DNA from: Cercis canadensis
Lineage: Eukaryota > Streptophyta > Magnoliopsida > Fabales > Fabaceae
DNA: 64,000 nt
NCBI GenBank assembly: GCA_003255065.1
Contig: QAOA01006784.1
Location: 128,591 to 192,590 of the forward strand
Direction of reading: 5' to 3'
Under the pieces are notes generated by a model, which was not told the origin of the DNA, searched no databases, and was given only the letters and a program-made list of their open reading frames with translations. The translations under genes were made by a program, and so were the position numbers. Of the stretch, positions 12,661-24,100 are shown piece by piece. The stretch's first letter is position 1. Each line of letters opens with the position of its first letter.

Positions 12661-12699
12661 TGTAGTGAGAGGTAAAATTTGTAGTATTTAGTATGGGTG

Positions 12700-15470
12700 G
12701 TCTTAAGTTGCGTGCTTTATTCTTTCAAAGTCTGTAGGGTTTAGTTGGATCTTCCTTATGTTCTCTTGTGGAGAAGATTATTTCAAATCCAGCTTCTATT
12801 AGTGATATTAATAAAACCTTGATCACCCTTTTTCCAAAGGTTGATACTCCGGAGTCTATAAAGCAATTTTGCCTTGTTAGCTTGTGCAATGTAGCCTATA
12901 AGGTTATTACAAAACTTCTAGCTACTAGGTTGCGAAAGGTCATGCGGTATATTATTTCTTCTCATTAATGCAGTTTTATCCCGGGTTGTCAGGACTCTGA
13001 TAATGTCATAATTGCTCAAGAGGTTGTCCACAGTATGAGATTCCAGAAGGGGAAGAAAGGGATCATGGCTATAAAAATTGATTTAGAGAAAGCTTACAAT
13101 AGGCTCAAATGGGAGTTTATTAAAGAAACTTTGGAAGACATGAGGCTTCAGGAAAATTTGGTGAATCTTATATGGCACTGTATTTCTTCTTCTTCTATGA
13201 ATGTCATTTGGAATGGTGCAAAGACTTGTGATTTCTCTCCTACTCGGGGTATTCGCCAAGAAGATCCCTTATCTCTTTGTTTTGTGCATTGAGAGGCTTT
13301 CTCAGTTGATAAATTCCACAGTAGAGAGTGGTTTGTGGAAACCTATTACTCTTAGTCGTAATGGTCCCCTACTGTCCCATCTTATTTTTGCAGATGATTT
13401 ATTTCTGTTTGGTGAGGCCTCCTCGGACCAAGTGGAGATTATTAACAACTATCTTAAAGTTTTTTTGTGATGCTCCTAGGCAGCAGGTTAGTGCAGAGAA
13501 AACCAAAGTTTGTTTCTCTCAGAATGTGTGCCATGTGAGGAGTAGTGAGCTTGCTCAAAACTTGGGTTTTGGTATAACCAGTGACTTGGGTAAGTACTTG
13601 GGTGTGCCGCTGATACATAAAAGAAGTAACAAGCAATCTTTCAGCGATATTATGGAACAAGTGTTGAAGCGTTTGAGTAGCTGGAATTCTTTCTCTTTAG
13701 CAGGGAGGCTTAACATGGTCCAATCAGTTCTTTCAGCTATGCCTTCATATGCCATGCAAACTTCCTTTCTCCCTAAGGGCGTTTGTGATGATCTTGATAA
13801 ATATAACAAATCTTTTCTCTGGGGTTCCACTTAGGAGGTGCAGAAAATTCCCCTAGTGAAATGGGATACCGTGTGCAAGCCTAAGTCAGCTGGTGGTTTG
13901 GGTTTAAGGCAGTCAAGGGCAGTCAATGCATCTTTTATGATGAAAGTAGGATGGGGCCTTATGCAAATATAATTGTGGGACTGATCTCGTTCCCTCAGTT
14001 AGTTTGTGTTTGCATAACTCTAACCTTTCGCAAGGATTGTGCAAGTCTTGGCCTGAAATTAATGAGAATTTGATTTGGCATTTGGGCGATGGGAAACTAT
14101 TTAATTTTTGGCATGACAGCTGGGTTCATGGGTTTCCTCACCTTTTATCTCGAGCTACAATGGATATTGGTGAGGAAGAACAACTGGCTAAGGTTGAGCG
14201 GTATTGCACAGCTTCTGGTATGCGGGACTGGGCGAGTTTGCATGGTTGTTTACGTATGCGTATGTGTGCTCGCATAGCAATATCAAACCTTCGAGTTTCC
14301 AGGGTGCTGAGGATTTCTTAGCTTGGAAAAATTCTCAAGCATGATGGAGAATTTTCAATTAAGTCTGCTTATGAGAGTTTGGTTGGTTCTCATCCTCAAG
14401 CTAACCCCGGTACATTTAAGTTAATTTGGAAGTGGGATGGACCTCAACGTATTCGCAGTTTTCTATGGTTAGTAGCACATAATAGTCTATTGACTAACAG
14501 TACTAGGCTCGTAAGGTACCTTACCCATGATCCTATCTGCCCTCTTTGTGGCAAGTATGCAGAAACGATAATGCATGCTCTTAGGGACTGCGACAATGCT
14601 AAGGTGATTTGGTGGAGGCTAGTGATTCCAACAGCTTGGAATCGGTTCTTTAGGTTACAAGGGCATGAATGGATTCATGTCAATCTTACAGAAGATTTCG
14701 GTAAGGGCCAGGATTGGGACCAAACGTTTGCAATGGCTATCCATGCAATTTGGCAATCACGTAACTCTTGTGTTTTCGATGATGGTAATCAAGTGGGGGA
14801 GAACCTGGTCTTCCGAATATTGGGGCGTGTTAAGGAATATACAGAATTCAAGGATAGTGATCTTGCTACTATGCATGGGTGCCGAACGACCATGGTGAAT
14901 GTTGCTTGGAAATTTCCTCTGCTGGGCTGGTTTAAAATGAATTCTGATGGCTCTATGTTGGCAGACTTTGGGACAACAGTGTGTAGGGGCTTTGTGAGGG
15001 ATGCTTCTGGGTCTTTCGTTGCTGGTTTTATGTGCAACCTTGGCCAATGTTCCATTATGCATGCAGAGGTGTGGGGGTTAGTTTTTGGAGTAAGACTTGC
15101 GTGGGCTCTTGGCCTCCGGAAAATCATTATTGAGATAGATTCTCAATGTAGTCTACAACTTCTGCATAATTGCTATAGTAGAACTCATCTGTGCTTCTCT
15201 CTCATCCAGGAGCTTAGAGACATGCAAAGGCAGGATTGGGAGCTCGTGTTCATGCATGCATTTAGGGAAGGAAATAGACGTGCAGATGCTATGATCGGAG
15301 AAGCGCATGATAGAGGCTTTGCTGTGGAGATTCTGTTGAAACCTCCTCCCTGTGTGAGGACATTGCTCTTAGAAGATCTTAGTGGAGTTGCTCTCCTTAG
15401 AGTCGTAGATGTGTAATTCTTTTTGTTTTGTGTTGGGCATTTTGCCCCATAGTTTACCAAAAAAAAAAAA
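12700..15470 (+). mobile_element. 5'-truncated LINE (L1-type non-LTR retrotransposon), decayed
   Basis: Broken frames in order encode reverse transcriptase (KTLITLFPK at about 12812, KIDLEKAYNRLKWEF at about 13073, GIRQEDPLS at about 13246, and the catalytic FADD at about 13390), then LGKYLGVPL and SSWNSFSLAGRLNMVQ. A zf-RVT zinc-binding segment follows (CPLCGKYAETIMHALRDC, about 14538-14593), then a C-terminal RNase H (RVT_3) with DGS, HAE, EIDS and ADAM catalytic positions (14945-15300). Frameshifts near 13285 and 13468 and stops near 13834 and 13970-14000 destroy the frame. The endonuclease half is absent, typical of 5' truncation. A run of A at about 15459-15470 is the 3' tail. The element begins just beyond the CACTA terminus at 12667, and no target duplication was found. 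Confidence 0.85.
14379..15416 (+). pseudogene. LINE ORF2 C-terminal part: zf-RVT and RNase H
   Basis: This is the longest surviving open frame of the LINE, 345 codons. It contains the zinc-binding linker CPLCGKYAETIMHALRDC and the RVT_3 RNase H fold. The acidic residues expected for catalysis can be seen in NSDGSM, MHAEVWG, IEIDSQ and NRRADAM. It has no reverse transcriptase of its own, because the frame is cut upstream by stops, so it is a relic and not an independent gene. Translation from the internal ATG is unlikely. Confidence 0.7.
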
Positions 15471-15505
15471 GGATTATATTATTATATTTAATGATTACTT
15501 TTTTA

Positions 15506-16008
15506 ATTATGCTTAGAATATTGAAATTATAGACAGGAAAAAGAAAAGATCATAGCAACAAAAAAAAAAAAAACATATATATATATATATATATAATTAC
15601 TCTTTTTTTTATATATTTTATAAGTTGATATCTTTCTTTGATTATAATTATAATTATAGTAGTAGAAACTATGATATGAAAAGGGGAGAAGAAAAATGTT
15701 TTGTTGCTGTGACGCCGGCTAGGTGAGTGAGTTGTAGTTATGGTTCCAAGGAGAGCGTAGTTTAGCACGGAAGAATATCCCATCGCTCCGCACATTCCAT
15801 TTTACACACTGCCATCTGCAATGCATCAATGCAGTGAAGATCAAATCCCAAAAACGTAGGCGCAATCTCGTCAGAAAACACATGAAAATGAGCATAAGCG
15901 CCATTCAATCTGCGGATAAAACAGCAGCAGAGAGTGTGACCACCTCCTAGATAACGATAAATGAAGAAAGTTGTAATGGCCCCAGGTTTAGCATAAACAA
16001 ATCAACCA
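15506..16008. repeat. Second copy of the aconitase-3'/S-protein block
   Basis: From ATGCTTAGAAT (15506) onward the sequence follows 2636-3205: the GACAGGAAAAAGAAAAGATC segment, the AT-rich stretch, and then the antisense S-protein gene. At about 15985 it jumps to the equivalent of 3757-3778 (TTTAGCATAAACAAATCAAC). About 550 bases of copy 1 are therefore missing from copy 2. The duplication predates or flanks the CACTA and LINE insertions, which now separate the copies. Confidence 0.85.
15719..15988 (-). pseudogene. S-protein homologue, copy 2, truncated and frameshifted
   Basis: The minus strand keeps the C-terminal half of an S1-family protein: a GAITTFF segment, CCCFIRRLNGAYAHFHVFSD and LGFDLHCIDA, matching the block GAVRTFW...FIRRVDGAYAHFDVFSD of the gene at 2964-3389. 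The N-terminal half with the signal peptide has been removed by a deletion joining GGCCCCAGG directly to TTTAGCATAAAC. A small insertion after CIDA and an extra A within the following TGTAAAATGG shift the frame, so the WNVRxDG end is read only in another frame. No functional product is expected. Confidence 0.85.
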
Positions 16009-16620
16009 AACCATAGTGGCAGAGTAGTACTAACTACTAACATCGTCTTCCCAACTAATAGATTATGTCTTTGAAAACTCTTTTATGATAGATTTCTTGA
16101 AAATATCACAAGTGTTATTCATATCATAAAATAAAATTTAAATAAAAATATATGTGTCATTTCATTAACACATATGTAAGCACAATGAAATAACAATGTA
16201 GATTATTTCAATAGTAAGTTTTTTTTTTTTTCTTTCTTTTGGGTATAAGAGAAGCACAATATATTTTAAGTTTTTCTACACTGTGAGGTTTAAATTCAAA
16301 AAAAAAAAAAAAAAGAAGCAAAACTAGCAAGCAAACATCCAAGGACATGATTTAATAGTTGAATTATTTCTCTGAATAAAAAAAAATAGTTGAATTATTT
16401 CTTTTCGAATAAAAGATTAATTTTTCTCTCCTATTTTTTCTGTTCTAAAATTCTACTGCTGTTTTGGTTTATTTCAAATTAACTAGATTTTTTTCCAAAA
16501 ATGTGAGGGAGAAGTTACCATTTGCAATTTTACTTTCCCATATTCTCCAACTATACATTTAATTTTATTTATTTATCATTATAAAGTGAATAATCTACGG
16601 AAGAGAGAAACTAGAGTGCT
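16009..16620. other. Intergenic DNA upstream of SYP61, no gene seen
   Basis: AT-rich sequence with homopolymer runs near 16220-16231 and 16300-16316. The SYP61 transcript probably begins somewhere around 16600-16650, but no clear TATA box was identified. Confidence 0.4.
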
Positions 16621-16725
16621 TCAGACTCTTCAGCGTAAAATCCAGTTCTTCTTGGGTTGTCTCCTTCCCACTTTTGTCTCTGTAGCATTCGATTGATTTC
16701 AATTTCCATCGGATTAACTACTAAG

Positions 16726-19700
16726 ATGCCCTCAGCTCAAGATCCATTCTACGTTGTGAAGGAAGAGATTCAAGAATCTGTAAGTTATCTTCCCAAATTA
16801 CCTAGGGTTCGTTCTCTGTTTATTTGGATAATAATTGCAATTTCTTTCAACAATTATGCAACAAAATCAAAACTATTGCTGGATTTATCTATTGCTTATT
16901 TTAGGAGATCAGTGACTGCATGATTGAGAGTCTGAAACCTAATTGCTTGAGTTGGGAACTATATATGTGCGTGAATTGCTAGTAATTGTGATTTTTTTTT
17001 AACTAAAATCTCGTGTAATTGATCTGATTATGTTGTTTGTTTTGTGAACTTGGAGTTTTCTTTGAGACCCGTCTGCGATCTGTAATTGTACACCATTTCT
17101 GATGGCTATGAGTGGCTTAGAAGAGAAAATATTACGAAATGTGAAATGTTGAATCCTTTTGGTGTTGGGATTTTTTTTTCCTTGTGGTATTCATTTTTAG
17201 AGTATGATTTTTGTTTTTGATTGCCTGACTTGTTTCCCTTTCTGCTAAGATTGATAAGTTGCAATCTACTTTTCACCAATGGGAAACCACTCCTTCTGAT
17301 GATGGGGAGCGAGTGAATCTTTCAAAGGAGCTGGTTGCTGGTTGTGAAAGCATTGCATGGCAGGTAGATCCATTGAATATACAGAGTCAGTGATAAGATG
17401 AATAAACATGTTTTTACATTAAATTTTCTTATCCATCTAACTTGTTATTACCACCAGCGTGCATCTGCTTATTAACTTATTCTTCTTCTATTGGGAATTA
17501 TCAGACACTCACTTAGTCTATCTAGAACCTGTGACGTTCCCTCATTACCGAAGACCCATTAGGCTGTTATCATCAAAGAGAAAACTAATGTTTGGGATGG
17601 ATTCTTTATGTATTGTCCATGGTCTTTTAATTTGTAACCAAACCTATCCACAACTGCTGAAGGCTATTTTTTGATAGACAGGTGGATGAATTGGAGAAAG
17701 CAATTTCTGTAGCAGCTAGAGATCCTTCTTGGTATGGCATTGATGAAGTGGAGCTTGAAAGCCGGAGGAGATGGACCAGCAGTGCTCGTACCCAGGTATT
17801 GATTATGTATGTCATGCTTTAGTTAGTGGGAGGAGGATGTAGTCAATTTTGTGTATTACGAACTTTGCCTTATTAGTAAGTCTTGACAACTTTCTATTTA
17901 CACCTATGCTTTTTTGTATTTTATATATATTTATATATTTGAGAACTCTGTTGAATTAATCCCTTATCTGTATTTGCTTTGCTTATTTTTATTGCATTTT
18001 CTGAGGAGGACATTCCTCCCTTACCTTTGTATTCCGTCGTTCCTTCTAATAGACCTTCTTTTATCCCAAAATAAAAAATTGTTGGCACAGACAGTCGGCT
18101 ATCTCAAAGCATAATTTTCAGTTTTTATTTTTATTTTTTTTTACTCAAATTAACATAATTACTTGTGTTCTCGACCCAGTATACAGTTTTTATTCACTTA
18201 TCTGTTTTCTTATTAGTAGTGTTTACATTATGTTCCTTGGCTTTTTATATTGGTGTGGATCTCTTGAATGATTTTATTACATTATTAGGTGGGCACGGTG
18301 AAGAAAGCAGTGGAAGCTGGAAAGGGCTCTAATATCCGTGCTAGTATAAATGGGATGCACCGAGAACTAATGAGGATGCCTAATTCCCATCAGGTTAATA
18401 CATCCAACCAGTATGCTGCCCAAGATAATGATGATTTCATATCATCAGAATCAGATAGACAGCTGCTTCTCATTAAGTAAGTCATTCCTCTCTCTCTGTC
18501 TTGTGTGCAAGATATGGAATTGAATCATAGCATTCATCTTTTGTCCTACTCTCCTATACTACCACTCATATTTCAGTGGATTTCTACATGTCTTCAGTCC
18601 TGCACATGAGGTAAAAAAAAAAAATGTTTGGTTATACGTTTGACCTCTTAAGTTGATTGAATGACAGCGCCCACTCTTCCTTTGTCCTTTCTAAGATAGA
18701 AGTGAGCTTCTTTCTACTTGCATGAACTTGTAAGGACATGAACACATTTTTTGTGCCACTCTTACTGTTGAAACAAGTCTATTGTTAAATTAAAACCAAC
18801 ACTAATCTAAACTAAGGGGAATAATTTGAAGACATTGACATATCTGTATCGTCATCCAACTAAATTATTTTTAGTTGGATCAGGGTGACTGTATGCACAA
18901 TTTTCTACCATCACTATATTAACTAATTGTAATTTCTGTTGTGGAAGGAGTTTGTTCCACATAATTGTTGTTGCTAATTATTTTAGGGATGTTTGGATGT
19001 GTTACAATTTTATATGACAGAAGAGAAATAAAAACTAGAATAAAGAATCCTTTCAATTATACTATTTGTGGGTGACCATACCACAGATAAAAACATATAA
19101 TGCAGTGCTCAACTTGGCATGCCTATCCAATCTGTTAAAACACAATCCATGGTAGCTGTATTAGTTTTTGTTCTATAATCTTTACCATTGGTGCTTGTAG
19201 GCAACAGGATGAGGAGTTAGATCAACTTAGTGAAAGTGTACAGAGGATTGGAGGTGTTGGGCTAACGATACATGAAGAGCTCCTTTCACAGGTAATGATT
19301 TGAGGGTTCTTTTGTTTTATGATGATTCTTTCTATTTTGCTTCAATTAGTAGTTGGTAATATCTATGTGTTTCCTTCAATTGTCTTCATAAAAAGTTGTG
19401 TTATTGCGCCTCTCTAACTTGCAAACTATTGTTTATGAGAAATTTATCATGCCCAATGTCAATCTTGATGCTTCAGGAGAAGATTATAGATGAACTGGGT
19501 AATGAAATGGATAGTACATCAAATCGTCTAGATTTTGTCCAGGTGAGTTTCTGCATGGAGTTTTGATTCTTCTATTAAAGCTTTTATGAAAGATCTAACT
19601 TTCAGAAAATTGATTGGCTGTTATACAATAAAAAACAATAATAAGTAAAGACAAAAGTTTCACTTTAAGAGTGCTTTTTTAAAAAAAATAAAAAAATGCT

Positions 19701-19859
19701 TGGAATATTGTGAAGAGGTGAAATGTTGCTCTTTTGTTATTCTTGCAGAGAAAAGTGTCAATGGTCATGAAGAAGGCTGGTGCAAAGGGCCAGATCATGA
19801 TGATATTGGCTTTGGTGGCGCTGTTCATGTTCCTATTTATTTTGGTATTCTTCACCTAG
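16726..19859 (+). CDS. SYP61: Syntaxin of plants 61 (Qc-SNARE)
   Basis: Seven coding exons, 16726-16779, 17250-17363, 17682-17795, 18289-18476, 19201-19291, 19477-19542 and 19749-19859, give 245 residues, the usual SYP61 length. It starts MPSAQDPFYVVKEEIQES, the conserved beginning of the syntaxin-6 N-terminal three-helix domain (PF09177, about residues 5-100). The SNARE motif runs from about residue 158 (QQDEELDQLSESVQRIGG) to about 220, with Q187 in EELLSQEKI at the expected zero-layer position. The C-terminus is a single membrane anchor (about 226-245, MILALVALFMFLFILVFF). The family acts at the trans-Golgi network/early endosome in fusion with SYP4 and VTI12-type partners. All introns are GT-AG and no damage is seen. 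Confidence 0.96.
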
Positions 19860-20475
19860 TCAATGAAATGGGGACCAGTCTTAGCACTGTTTGTACATGG
19901 AGAGGGATCTTAGAATTCATGGAGATTCAAGATTCATGAGAAACACGACAGATGTGATGGCAGATCAATATCTTTACTAAATGGAAGCCTTCTTTGTTTT
20001 CTAAAATGCAGTAGTTCTGTAAGAAAAAGGAAGCAATGTCTTTTTAGTATCACAATAGAATTTTGATTCTGGACAAGTTGGATTGCATATATTATGTGCA
20101 TTGGTATTCTTTTTTTTTTTTCTTTAAGCCATTTATTCTTGCATGTAATGTTTAATTTAGTTGCCAGTTTTTAATTGGAAAATCACTTGCTATTCCACTG
20201 CATCCATGTGTCTTTCTGTATCTAATGAAACAACCTTGTATCGGTTTGTTTCAAATGATACAACGATGGTCCTTATTAGTGTGTTTTCATGAACTTGTTG
20301 AGTGTGTTTGCAATTGATGGAAGTTGTCAATAAATGATCAATTTTCATGAGAGAAGAAAATTAAGAAAAATTTAAAGAGAATAATGCACTAGTATACGCA
20401 GATTCATACTTGGTAAATCTAAATAAAGCCAAGAATTTCTGACTAATTATGGTCGTGAGTAGAAACTAACGTGGC
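19860..20475. other. SYP61 3' UTR and downstream intergenic DNA
   Basis: The first about 250 bases after the SYP61 stop are presumably 3' UTR. The rest has no recognisable coding content. Confidence 0.4.
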
Positions 20476-20489
20476 CAGAGATCGGGCTA

Positions 20490-20570
20490 ACCACGTGTCG
20501 GTTTCATTGAGCGGTTTAGTGGGTGGGTTAGGTGTGTTTATTGGGCTTGGGCCTGGGATTGGGCCAACGA
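20490..20570 (+). promoter_or_regulatory. G-box and three site II (TGGGCY) motifs upstream of AUG4
   Basis: CACGTG (20492-20497, a G-box core) is followed by TGGGCT (20544-20549), TGGGCC (20550-20555) and TGGGCC (20562-20567). Site II motifs bind TCP factors and are typical of promoters of proliferation-associated and housekeeping plant genes, which suits an augmin subunit. They lie about 600 bases upstream of the AUG4 start codon. Function is inferred from the motifs only. Confidence 0.5.
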
Positions 20571-21174
20571 TTTTAACTTGAATTGGGTCATTTAAGATCA
20601 ACCTTTTAGTAATTAATTGACGCCAACTGAAGAGTAGCCCAAAATAACACCTGAATGAAAAGTAAATCCTAACAGCGAAGTCTCAAGGAGAGCCGCTTCT
20701 ACTTTCTAACTTTTATTAAAGTGATTTATAAACTCTTAAAAAAAAATTAAGAAAATTATTGGGTCGTAAAATTTATTTTTATTCATTATTTACATATATA
20801 TTAATTTTATTTTGATTCTTTCTTTCAACACTAAAAATATAATTTTATCTACGTAATAAAAAAATAAAATAGGGATCAAGTAGAAGATTTTTTTTATTTT
20901 TTTGTTCCTCCCGTATTTGTGCCTGCCACGCTTTAATGTCAACAACTGATCTTCGATTATCTTGTTAAAGGATAAAAAAAAAGGGTAAATTTAAAGTTTT
21001 TTTTTTTTTTTTCAAAAAAAGGAAATTTTCTCAAGTTGACGAATGGAGGAAGCATTTTGATTTTTGAGACTCGTTTACGGTTGTTTGGGTGGTTGGGATC
21101 TTCAGCTTGCTTCTTCTTGAAGGCCAAGCAGAGACTGAGAAGAAACGCCGCCGTTATCATCATCCCCAGCACCA

Positions 21175-24100
21175 ATGGTGAAGGGACTGCACGGCCAAAA
21201 CCTCCCCCCAGATGTTACCCAGGTCATTGATCAGTTGGAGCGGCATTGCTTGGCTCCCGATGGATCCCTCATCTCCAAGCCCTTATACAATGACCTCCAA
21301 CTCGTAATTCTCTCTCTCTCTCCAATTTTTTCACTTTGGTGTTTGTGTAGTTTCCCACAAGAATGGGAAAATGGGTGCTTGCTTTTATCTTCAATTTCAA
21401 ATCCCTTGTCCTAATTGAGTGGAAATTCCAATAGCGTGATTTATGTTAGTTAGATATTAATATTTTTTAATTAATTTGCAGGCAAGAGAGGAAATGTGCA
21501 GGGAAAGACTACGCTACCTGGAAGCTATGGTAAAGGCTTTCATTTTAGACCCTGTGATAGTCGGACGATATAATTCTAATTTGGGACTAAATATTTGGCT
21601 TTTTAATTGCTGGGGTAGGAGTTGGTTAAGTGCAGTGTATTTGTTAGTTTTCTGATATGTGTTTATGTGGTGGGTTGATTGCAGGCAATATATTCTGAGG
21701 CCATTGCAATGGTGGAAGAGTATCAGCAAGCCATTTCTGTGGCTAACCTTGGAGGAATTAGAGATACTGGAGGTCTATATCCACAATTTGGGTTGAAGAA
21801 CTCCCCTCAGGTCTTGAACACATTTACTTGCAATTTTCTTTTGATTTGGAAATCAATGTAGAAAATGATAATAATCTATACCGAAATGCTCTTTTATGGA
21901 GACTGTATATCATATGAAGTTATGAGATCACCTAAGAGATAGTTGAGGACTGTGATGTCTTTTTTTCTTTTTTCTTTTTAAATTCTTAAAATTTCAGGAA
22001 TGGTTCATTTATTATTCAAGGGGACTGAACAACACTAATATCCCGCATATGCTGATGTGCTATTTTGGTTACTGGTCTAGATTGCTATAAACAGGATATA
22101 CATGTCTTTTGATTTCAGGTGTATGAGACTTTAGAGCATCGAATGGTTGTGGCTGAAGCAGCTCAAAGATTAAGGCTTCCCCTTATCTCCAAAGATGGTG
22201 AAATTCATAAGGAAGATATTGAAAAATTGAGTGTATTATCTCGAAGCTCCCTTGACAGTACAAGTACCACTTCCACAATCAGCTCAAGCACTAATTCTAC
22301 TAATTATATTACTCCAAGTAGCTCTGTGGGCGGGGCCAATTCTGCTCTTTCTGCTACTGATACAGTGGATCCCGGAGTGGGTGGTGTGCCCAATCGTTTT
22401 CTTGGAATTACACCTGCTTATTTGTGGCAAACTCAGCTTCAACAAACACCATTATCCATGGTACACTTTGTAACAGTATATGAAAATTAGATTCTAAGCA
22501 CACACTCTTTGTATTTTAGTTCCTTTGTGTGAAGTGATTACCTTGGTTATATATTACTGAAGCATATGAAGCTCTTCTTTATTTAGGATATGACAGAATA
22601 TCGCATGTCTCTCTCCCGTGAGCTAGAAGCTAGCTTGAAAATGAAATGTGATAAGTTATCTGATGCCTTTTTGTCAGATGACATTGGTAAGTGTTCTCTA
22701 TGCGTTGGTTACCTTTTCCCAATTAACCCACATCTATTGGTTGTGCGTCATATATTTTTGAACTGTATAGTGCTGATCTGCTTCTTGGAGATATGATGAT
22801 GATTTACCTTGTTTATATCTTCTTCTTGATCCAGACTCTTCATCATCTGGAACTCAAAGTACAAGTGCTCGGCTTCCTGAAAGGTTTGAGCTAATCCCAG
22901 TAGCCTCAGCCTTTTAATTATTTACAAATCCTCGTTGAATTCTAACATGGAAACATTGTCAGTTCTTTTCATCAGTCAAAAGAATGAAATTCTTTTGTTG
23001 CACTATGGAACCTAAGTGCACAAACTATAATGCCTACAAGGCTACTACTCAGTTTTCAATCTTTTATGTGGAGACATGTTATATTTGTATAGATAGATTG
23101 TCTAAATCATTTTTAGATCTTAGTGAAAGTTGTTTGCTGAGGAGTGTCACTCTCTGTTCATCCAGATATGAAAAGAGTGTCATAATGGAAAATGACCAAT
23201 GTAACTGCCCTGACTAATAGGCTCAAGGTTTGCTTTTGGTAAACATGGATCACTGTTTAGTTGAGTTCTGCTGATTTCTTTAGATGCATGGGATGGAGTA
23301 TTTTTTTTTTTTTTGAATCATCTTCATTTTATGTTCTTCTAAGTGATGGCCTAACTTATATTCTCCATTACCTATGCTAACTAAAAAAATTTGAGCTGTG
23401 AAAGGTCTGCTTTCTGATGTGAACTAAACAGAATAGCTTAATGCATTCAATGCATGTTTCAATAGCTGTAAATATTCTACAGGACATATCTATAGATTAC
23501 AGCTTCTCAGTCTTCCTATCTGTTTTTTTACCAGGGTGAAGTTGTTAATTGAGGAGATTGAAAGAGAAGAAGCAGCACTGCGGGAGGACCTTTATTCTGC
23601 CGATAGAAAATTTGCTGAATATTATAATGTATGTGCAGAAACACTCTGAAACTCTTACAATAAATCTGTGTGTGTGCAGTGTTGTTACATGTATTTCAAG
23701 CTTCCATTCCTTTTTAGCTACATAGTTGTGGCGCTATTTAGATACTGAAACCGTTATATTGTCAATTAGGTCTTGGAGCAGATACTTGGAGTGCTTATTA
23801 AACTCGTCAAAGATTTGAAGTTGCAGCACCAACATAAATATGTGAGTATTCCATTCAAATTCTACTATCTTGATAACTAAGAATGTACCTTGACTTGCCC
23901 AAGTGTATTTGTAGGATGAACTGCAGAAAACATGGCTCTGTAAACGGTGTGAGACCATGAGTGCAAAATTGAGGTTTGTTTCATTATCTGCTACCTTCAT
24001 CATTTCTTTCTTCTTCAGTATTCATATTTCTTACAGTTCTTATAGTCACTATCCATACATTTTGTTCCTTTGGTTAGAACACAGTTGAAGGAGTACAACG

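Larger units (their letters stand above)
4856..12667 (+). mobile_element. CACTA (En/Spm-type) transposon, left terminus degraded
   Basis: The right end is clear: the element stops at 12667 in TTCTTGTAGTG, the reverse complement of the canonical terminus CACTACAAGAA. Inside both ends lie dense subterminal repeats built on TTCCAACGGTAA and its complement (about 4866-5095 and 12130-12660). A matching hairpin, ATTCCAACGGTA then TACCGTTGGAAT, occurs at 5063-5087 and, with slight changes, at 12511-12537, which ties the two ends to one element. A terminal CACTA was not found on the left, so that boundary is approximate and the end is probably eroded. The element carries an antisense kinase fragment (5292-5860) and a transposon gene (10861-11958). 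No TNP2-type transposase was found, so it is non-autonomous. Confidence 0.75.
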
